From Gracilaria domingensis (taxonomy: Eukaryota; Rhodophyta; Florideophyceae; Gracilariales; Gracilariaceae), in assembly GCA_022539475.1 (NCBI GenBank), contig VCMS01000476.1, positions 1-23,987 on the forward strand: a stretch of 23,987 nucleotides of DNA, written 5' to 3'. The position numbers were made by a program, and so were the translations under genes. Numbering within the stretch: the first letter of the stretch is position 1; the number at the start of each line of letters is the position of its first letter. Positions 18,280 to 23,987 of the stretch are shown in pieces. Below the pieces are notes generated by a model. The model was not told where the DNA came from. It made no database searches and saw only the letters and a list, made by a program, of their open reading frames with translations.

Positions 18280-18306
18280 CTCCGAACTTCGGAGCGCTCA
18301 GAGCGC
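18280..18306. repeat. Two overlapping palindromes
   Basis: CTCCGAA/TTCGGAG around a C (18280-18294) shares its last base with GCGCTC/GAGCGC around an A (18294-18306). Confidence 0.7.
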
Positions 18307-18312
18307 GAAGGC

Positions 18313-18371
18313 GGACGGACGCATTGCACATTTGATCATCATCATGATCAACCTCCGTCAGGCGTCCGTCC
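18313..18371. repeat. Nested inverted repeat (two-stem hairpin)
   Basis: An outer perfect 10 bp stem, GGACGGACGC (18313-18322) with GCGTCCGTCC (18362-18371), encloses an inner perfect 8 bp stem, TTGATCAT (18332-18339) with ATGATCAA (18344-18351), loop CATC. It could fold as RNA or be the core of a small foldback element. No known RNA family is recognised. Confidence 0.75.
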
Positions 18372-19622
18372 TATCGATAAGGTGTCCACACTGTCACGGT
18401 AACTGCCGCGCTTAACTTAGAACAGTCGTGCGGCATGGCGCCGGCTGTGAAAGCGCGCGCCCACACAAATGTGACGTAACCGCTCGTAGTCATGCGCGCC
18501 GCGCCACCGCACGCCGCGCGTCGCGCCCCCGCCAACGGCAGAAGGCCCCCCTCCGCGTCGGCGCGCGGCTTCTGTAAAAGCGGCCCTGTAGGACGGTTGC
18601 ACGCGACGCTGATGTGGACGTCAGGCTGTCGATAAGCGTGATGACGATGTCCGGAGTGCGAATGGCCGCGCGCGGCGTTTGATCAGTCGTATGCGCCGCC
18701 ATTCCATTCATCTCGCGTCGACCGACCGAGGCACCTGCCGTGTCTGGCACCTGCGTGTCTGGCACTTGCCGCGTCTGCCGCGCTTGAGAACGCACCACAC
18801 AAGCGGAGCAGACAAGCCGCCATTCGTTGCTTCATGCATGACATGTTTCCGGCCGTTCAATCCAGGGCAATTGTACCCTTGTACAGAGTAGCTTGTTGAG
18901 CTTTGGTGTCAATTGGGACGCAATTCACTTTGATGCATCTCAACGTGTGCAAAAACGGTGCATCCATTCTTTTTACGACGAAGGGGGGCAACAAAACTCG
19001 CACCGCAACCAAATGCGGCCAAAGTATGTATCCGTCGAATAAACTAGCGGCACAGTTGCAATGCACACAAATGTCACCGGGATACACAGGCCCACCTCCA
19101 AATTCGTCGAAACGGCCGTCGACAACTTTCGCGTCAAATGACAGACACGCCAGCCGTAGATATTACTATGTTTTAGGTACAACACACATAGACACACATC
19201 CATATACACAAAACCGACCATAACTTCATCGTCATGGATCACAAATCATCATTGCTTCTATTCCGAAAATCACTCCTCTCACAACAAATGAATCGCACCA
19301 GGAAAAAAAAAAATAGTCAGCCGGCAGTCTGTACCCTGCTACATGGGTAGCCGTGCATGCCGGCGAACCACACAATAGAATTCACTTGCCACAGATTTGT
19401 GTAGACGCAATGATCAGGAATGTGTCTGGCACAAGACCACGTTTTGCACGCGCGCATTGCACAAAAACACATGCAGTGTGCCCATTCGTTACTTGATACA
19501 CAATATGAAATATACGCTTGCAGCTTGTCCTCTCTCTCTCCCCCACACACAAACCCCCCCTCATAACCGCCATGAATCAGTTCGTCCATTACAGCCACCC
19601 TTCCCGCACAATTCTTCCAGAA

Positions 19623-21134
19623 TCACCGTCCGAGAATTCCTTCAGAGAGACAACGAGTGCAGTTATTGGGCACACGTCCTTCTCCCAACGTCTTCATATG
19701 TTGAAATACGATCCGCCCAATTCCGCGTCCAATTCGCTCACCAGCAGGAAGCGCAGGCGGAAAGTGTACCCCGGCCCATAACCGACTTTGCGCGCAGTTG
19801 GCTGCTGCCTGAAGCGGGCTACCAAACGCCACGGTAGTGTCCTGCGGCAAAAAGAACGGCAAGCTTCCAGCAGCATATCGGATCTTGATGCTGGGAACGA
19901 ATCCCATTTTGTTGCGCACATATGTTTCAATGTGCTCCATGGCAGCAGTGCACAGAGCAGCACTTCCAGACGGGAACTCAGAATGTGGTTGAGCACTAAT
20001 CAACGAACGCCAATCCTCTGCGCGAACTTGGCCGAAGCCAACCTCCTCGCTGATAAATGAATTGAAGCGCTGGTTGCGTCGCAGATTGCGAATAAGAGTG
20101 CCAGGTCGAACGAGATCATGCCTGCGCTTCTCCCTCCACGTCAACACCAACGCATCGTGTTGACTAAGCATCTCACCCAAGAACTGCTGCGCCACCTGAA
20201 ACGGAGTCAGCTGCGCCGCGGTCTCGTAGAAGCCAGAAATGCCGCCCGTGGACAAGAGCTTGTTGTCCCACCATCTTGCGTAGAAGCGTTGCTGCGGGGT
20301 TACGGTGGCAGCCGTCTCCAGTACTTGATTGACGAGACGCTCTGCCACGCGTCGATCCCTGTAGCTAATTTTGCGAGCGTTTGGTCTCCGGAACGGCGGC
20401 GACACACGACGTTTGGCAGCCTCTGCTGCGGGCACAATGAGTGGATCGACAGCTCTGGCAATCTGAGGGACAACGTGAATTTGATGGGCCAAACGGGCGT
20501 TGCCCAAGTCGAGCTGATCCGGCACCCATCGCAGAGGACGTGCGAGTCGGAAGGGCTCATCGTACGGTGAGTTGACAGGTCGGTAGCCAGTAAAGTCTTC
20601 AAACGGAACGCGGCCCGTCTGTCTCGAGCGATCTCCCAGCGAATTCCAGCCGTCATTCTGGAAGAAATTCGCAAGGCGGTCTCCGGCCCTATTGGCCCAG
20701 CCGTTGAGCGTGGAGGGATCACGCGACGGGGACACGGGTTCGAGGTTTAAGCGGCGAAGGAAGTCGGCGTAGCCACTCATCTCGCTGGGGAACTCGCGCA
20801 GCAGGGCGCGAAAGGTGGCGTACGAGGCGAGGATGGCGTTGTTGTCAGGCTCGCAGAAGGAGGGTGGGACGGTGTCATTGGTGCCGAAGAAGGAGAGCGC
20901 ATCGGGCTCACAGGCGGCGCGGGCATCGTAAATGGCGGCGCCCCCGATCAAGGTGTAGCGCACGACGACGGGCGTCTCGGCAAACAGGAGGCGGGGCGGG
21001 GTGATGGCGCCGGCGGCGTCGTTGATGGGCAGGAAGTCGAGAAACAGCTGCTCGGCAAGCGACTCGCTGCGGGTCTGGACGGCGGTGGGGAAGAAGAGCG
21101 CGGAGAGAAGCGGGAGCAGGAGCAGCGGCGGCAT
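19623..21134 (-). CDS. Vanadium-dependent haloperoxidase-like protein, secreted
   Basis: A PAP2/vanadium-haloperoxidase superfamily enzyme that would bind vanadate (or phosphate) and, if a haloperoxidase, oxidise halide with hydrogen peroxide. The start is placed at the ATG 21132-21134, because it gives a clean signal peptide (MPPLLLLPLLSALFFPTAVQ); the open frame upstream to 21314 is proline-rich and GC-biased. Length is then 503 residues. In upstream-frame numbering the oxyanion ligands match by spacing: K396 and R403 (7 apart), S449-G450, R511 and H517 (6 apart, the covalent vanadate ligand). The usual acid-base histidine of the SGH motif is a serine here (EFPSGSAAL). The motif set resembles the NapH1/DUF6851-type branch. 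No introns needed; stop is TGA. Predicted extracellular or secretory. Halide preference cannot be read from sequence. Confidence 0.85.
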   Translation of the reverse strand: MPPLLLLPLLSALFFPTAVQTRSESLAEQLFLDFLPINDAAGAITPPRLLFAETPVVVRYTLIGGAAIYDARAACEPDALSFFGTNDTVPPSFCEPDNNAILASYATFRALLREFPSEMSGYADFLRRLNLEPVSPSRDPSTLNGWANRAGDRLANFFQNDGWNSLGDRSRQTGRVPFEDFTGYRPVNSPYDEPFRLARPLRWVPDQLDLGNARLAHQIHVVPQIARAVDPLIVPAAEAAKRRVSPPFRRPNARKISYRDRRVAERLVNQVLETAATVTPQQRFYARWWDNKLLSTGGISGFYETAAQLTPFQVAQQFLGEMLSQHDALVLTWREKRRHDLVRPGTLIRNLRRNQRFNSFISEEVGFGQVRAEDWRSLISAQPHSEFPSGSAALCTAAMEHIETYVRNKMGFVPSIKIRYAAGSLPFFLPQDTTVAFGSPLQAAANCAQSRLWAGVHFPPALPAGERIGRGIGRIVFQHMKTLGEGRVPNNCTRCLSEGILGR

Positions 21135-22193
21135 GACGAGGAGAAGAAGCGCGCGGTAGGGTAGCACGCAGTGCGGAGCCGGAGCGGAAAGCGCGGCGCG
21201 GCGAGCCACTTGGCCATGATGTCGGGGCGGGGGGGGTGGTACAGGTAGTGGGGGGGAGCGCGGCAGGGGGGGCCGGGCGCAACGGCAGTATCCACGGCGA
21301 CCCACGGCGGGCAAACGGTGGGGTGTAGGCGGCGCGGCAGCTACGCGGTCGGGCGCGCGCTAACGCACGCAGCGCTGCGTGCTGCTCACTTTACATGCGC
21401 AGCCAGCCGCCTGTTTACCGTTGGCGAACGCCACTGCGCGCCCGCGCTGCGCGCCTCCGCGCTGCGCCGCGCGCGCGCCGCGCGCACGCGCCGCCACGCG
21501 CGCGCCACGCGCGCCACGCGCCGTCATACGTCACGCCCGCCGTGCCGCGCCGCGCGCGCAGCGCGCGATGCGCCGGTTGACAGTGTAAACGGCGCGCGCG
21601 CGCGCATTCCCGCACTCGCGGTCACGGCCGCGCCACTCGCCGCCCGCTCGCGAGCGCGCGTGGCCGCGCCGCGATTTTGATTTTGCGAGACGCGCGATGC
21701 AGCGCAGCGCTGCAGCGCGCGCCCGAGAGCTTCGAGCGTCGAGAGATGACACGCGCTGCATCATCTTATAAACGCGTGGGACGCCGCTTTATTCCGGCCG
21801 TTTGGCGCCGCGCGCGCACGTTTCCATCCGCGCGCAGAGCGCCCACGCGCGCGCTGCGTCGCGCTGCAGGACGCGCGCCGCCATTTGCGCCGCCTTCGTG
21901 CGAGTCGAGCAATTCAGTGACGCGCGCTCGTACAAATCACCGCGTCTCTGCATACAGTGTAAGGCATAATCCACTCGCGCACCTCCACAAAAGCGGCGAG
22001 CAGCAAACATCGGCGCGCGCGCCAATGGCCTCGCGCCACGTCGCCAGCGACGGCGCCCGTGGCGCGCGCGCTTGCGCGCTGCGTGGAGCGCGCCGCCTGC
22101 GCTTCGCGCGCGCGCGCATCTGGGTGTGAGCGATCCTTTCGAGCCACGTTACTCTCCGCGCCGCGCCATCGCTGCGGCCTGATCCCCCGCGTC
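21135..22193. promoter_or_regulatory. GC/CpG-rich divergent intergenic region (putative bidirectional promoter)
   Basis: About 1.06 kb separates the divergent starts of the haloperoxidase and AIF genes. 21430-21720 and 22000-22190 are dominated by GCGCGC-type sequence, far above the rest of the window. TTATAAA at 21766-21772, about 420 bp before the AIF start, is the only clear TATA-like site. The left part is G-rich on the plus strand (21222-21280), with several runs of four or more G. Long overlapping open frames in all directions here are a by-product of the missing AT-rich stop codons and are not called as genes. Confidence 0.6.
21222..21280 (+). other. G-run tract with G-quadruplex potential
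   Basis: GGGGCGGGGGGGG, GGGGGGG, GGGGGGG and CCGGG occur within about 60 bases. This meets the four-run quadruplex pattern on the plus strand, which is the template for the haloperoxidase 5' region. Confidence 0.6.
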
Positions 22194-23936
22194 ATGTTCG
22201 CGCCGCGCCGCGCGCTTGCCGCCCTGCTGGTGGCCGCTTCCCCCCCCGCGCTCGCGCTCTCGGAAGCGCCGCCGGCCCCGCCTCCATCGCACCCCGATCA
22301 GCTGCGAGATCTGCTGCAAAACGCGAGGAGGCTGTCCGCGCACCCCGTCGCCGTCAAACCGCCCTTCGCTTCGATCGAGTCCCCCGCCGACCTGCACGCC
22401 GCTCGACAGCTCCTGGATCGCTACTATGCACTTTCTACAGACGCTATCCAGCAAGCCGCCCTTGCTGAACCGCGCGCCGTCACGCAGCCGCACGCCAACA
22501 AGTCAAAGCTCGCCCCGAAGAGAACGCCTGCGGACAAAGTCTTCCGACCGCTTCCTCCGCACACCTTTTCCGCCCCTGCGTGCGTCAAGTACCTTATTGT
22601 GGGCGGTGGCACTGCTGCATGGTCTGCCATTGACGCCATCTTACAGCATGACCCTCTAGCAGTCAACCAGGTCCTGCTCATTAGTCATGAGCCCCTTCTC
22701 CCGTACAATCGCACAATGCTCTCCAAGGAGCTCTTCGAGAGCGACCAGTTGCAGTCGCCCGTATCGCCTTCACATGTGCAATACGCCTACAAGCATTTCA
22801 AACCCGAGATGGAAAACGCAAAGGTGTCCGTCACCAACGAAACCGCCGTGTTGCTAGATCCAGATGACAAATTTGTACAGCTCTCTTCTGGTCATCGAGT
22901 AACATACAACAAGCTACTGCTTGCAACGGGCGGTGCACCACGAGCTGCGGCGTCCGTCACCCCAGCCTTGGGAGCGCCAGACATCAAACAACATGTTTCC
23001 ACATTCCGCACGTTGGAAGATTACCACAGTCTGCGAGACAAGCTACAGCACCCAGATCAATCAGTGGTGGTCGTCGGTGGCGGATTTTTAGGTACTGAGC
23101 TTGCGCTTGCCCTCACCGCTCTTTCCAACAATGTTACGCTGCTGATAACGATCCAGGCGTGCTCTTCGCGTGCTACCTCGCTACTTGTGCCAATTTCTTG
23201 CCAAAAAGCTCGGCAAAGCAGGTGTTAATGTTGTACAGAGTGCTGTCATCACAGATGCAACACCGTCGGCCGATCAACAATGCAACCTGACTTTACATGT
23301 TGACGCCACAGAGCCAACGCAGCTTGATGCCAATCATGTCGTTGTGGCAGTAGGCATCGATCCTTCCACACATCTCGCCAAGACTGGCGGTTTGGAATTG
23401 ATCCCAGCAACTCTGGGATCCGCGTTAACGATTTCATGATGGTTGAACCCGATGTGTTTGCAGCGGGCGATGTTGCCTCGTTTCATGACCGTGCATTGGG
23501 CCGTCGACGTGTTGAACATTGGGACCATGCTGTCGTCAGTGGCAAGATTGCTGGTGCTAACATGACCGGCGCTAGAGAACGGTACAAACTGCATCCATGT
23601 TTTGGAGCGATCTGTCTGCAATTGATGTACACTTTACCGCTGTTGGTCTTGTTGACTCTGCTCTACAAACAGTGGCTGTGTGGATCTTGCTAGTGAGGGG
23701 AGTCTTGATTTACCACGCTCAACGAATATCAATCTGGTGTCGTTTATTATCTAAACGAGCGAAGCGAAATTGTTGTGTTGTACTGTGGAATCCAAAGAGA
23801 GGTGCTGGCGCCTGCGAAGGGCAAGGGCTTTGGGTTGACGCGAAGACGAACGTTCAGGCTTCTTGACGAAGACACGCTTGCCGCCCTCGTCAACCGTCGA
23901 GGCAGGATGATTTGTCGCGCATACATACGAGACTAA
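22194..23936 (+). pseudogene. Apoptosis-inducing factor-like oxidoreductase, frame broken in 3' third
   Basis: A pyridine nucleotide-disulfide oxidoreductase of the AIF type: FAD/NADH flavoprotein, normally of the mitochondrial intermembrane space. The start is the ATG at 22194, giving an Arg/Ala-rich possible targeting segment (FAPRRALAALLVAA). FAD Rossmann motif YLIVGGGTAAWSA about 133-145; SHEPLLPYNRTMLSKEL about 164-180 is the conserved AIF block; LLLATGG about 241-247; NAD motif VVVVGGGFLGTE 291-302. The frame is intact to about codon 317. Then family-like sequence changes frame near 23145, 23168, 23416 and 23597, and probably near 23678, 23735 and 23776, each step equal to one lost base. 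VFAAGDVASF (second FAD site) and MFWSDL followed by an AIF C-terminal domain are all present. The last frame stops at TAA 23934-23936. Either a decaying gene or poor sequence at a contig edge; the latter is favoured. Uninterrupted pieces: 22194-23228, 23170-23439, 23436-23693, 23597-23866. Confidence 0.85.
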
Positions 23937-23987
23937 ATCCGCGCGGGGTGAAGAAAGCAAAGGTCATTCCGTGGGTCTAACTGGCCC
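23937..23987. other. Window edge downstream of AIF
   Basis: Fifty-one bases follow the last AIF stop codon; nothing is recognised. Confidence 0.5.

Larger units (their letters stand above)
16910..19622. other. Intergenic region, no gene recognised
   Basis: About 2.7 kb lie between the transposon end and the haloperoxidase gene. The longest frame is on the minus strand, ending at 17471; its first ATG is at 17848 (126 codons) and it has no motif I know. Composition changes from AT-rich (16910-17700) to GC-rich with GCGCGC-type sequence (18420-18680) and back. Short perfect palindromes cluster between 17299 and 18371. A poly-A run sits near 19301-19313 and a CT/CA simple tract near 19528-19560. 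Downstream regulatory sequence of the haloperoxidase gene probably lies at the right end. Confidence 0.55.

Noticed and set aside
21135..21314. Upstream N-terminal extension of the haloperoxidase
   Set aside because: Proline-rich, G/C-run-coded extension would bury the signal peptide that begins at 21134.
21318..22129. Several long Arg/Ala-rich frames in the GC-rich spacer
   Set aside because: Open on both strands because the sequence lacks AT-rich stop codons; composition is low complexity.
22059..22193. In-frame upstream start for AIF at 22059
   Set aside because: The extra 45 residues are coded by GCGCGC-type spacer sequence; the ATG at 22194 gives a sensible targeting-like N-terminus.
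23130..23936. Introns explaining the AIF frame changes
   Set aside because: Family-like protein sequence is continuous up to each step with no room for GT...AG introns.
1..23987. CRISPR arrays, tRNA or rRNA genes
   Set aside because: No regularly spaced repeats, no T-arm plus acceptor pattern and no rRNA-like sequence noticed by eye; a covariance-model scan was not possible.

Overview
This window looks like nuclear DNA of a eukaryote, most likely an alga or other protist. It carries two host-type genes of eukaryotic families, a secreted vanadium-haloperoxidase-like enzyme and an apoptosis-inducing-factor (AIF) flavoprotein, plus a chromodomain Ty3/gypsy retrotransposon and a eukaryote-type DDE transposon. 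No bacterial gene organisation is seen. A red alga is possible, but the sequence alone does not prove it. The uneven length and the pile-up of single-base losses at the right edge suggest the window may be a whole contig.

Layout. 1-2560: no gene I can defend; low-complexity pyrimidine tracts and short inverted repeats. 2561-16909: a nested pair of mobile elements. The outer one is a DNA transposon with about 40 bp imperfect terminal inverted repeats, both starting CACATGTGT. Its single transposase gene, on the minus strand, is split by the inner element. The inner one is an 11.9 kb LTR retrotransposon (4298-16207, sense on the minus strand) with 762/763 bp LTRs, a 5 bp target duplication (CAGCC), a primer-binding site, a polypurine tract, gag with a CCHC knuckle, and a pol of over 1,800 codons ordered protease, reverse transcriptase, RNase H, integrase, long disordered tether, chromodomain. 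Removing it with one CAGCC copy leaves a transposon of about 2.4 kb in which the transposase frame reads straight across the junction.

16910-19622: non-coding or unrecognised DNA, with an unusual density of short perfect palindromes between 17299 and 18371. 19623-21134: haloperoxidase-like gene on the minus strand. 21135-22193: extremely GC/CpG-rich divergent intergenic region. 22194-23936: AIF-like gene on the plus strand. Its first 317 codons are clean, but the last 0.8 kb needs at least four and probably seven or more frame changes, each equivalent to one missing base.

How it works together. The retrotransposon appears to make Gag and Gag-Pol through a -1 frameshift at GTTAAAC directly before the gag TGA. 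Its LTRs differ by only two substitutions and one indel, so the insertion is recent. The transposase carries two in-frame TGA codons and is interrupted, so this DNA transposon copy is not autonomous. The two host genes are divergently arranged around a shared CpG-rich spacer, which may be a bidirectional promoter.
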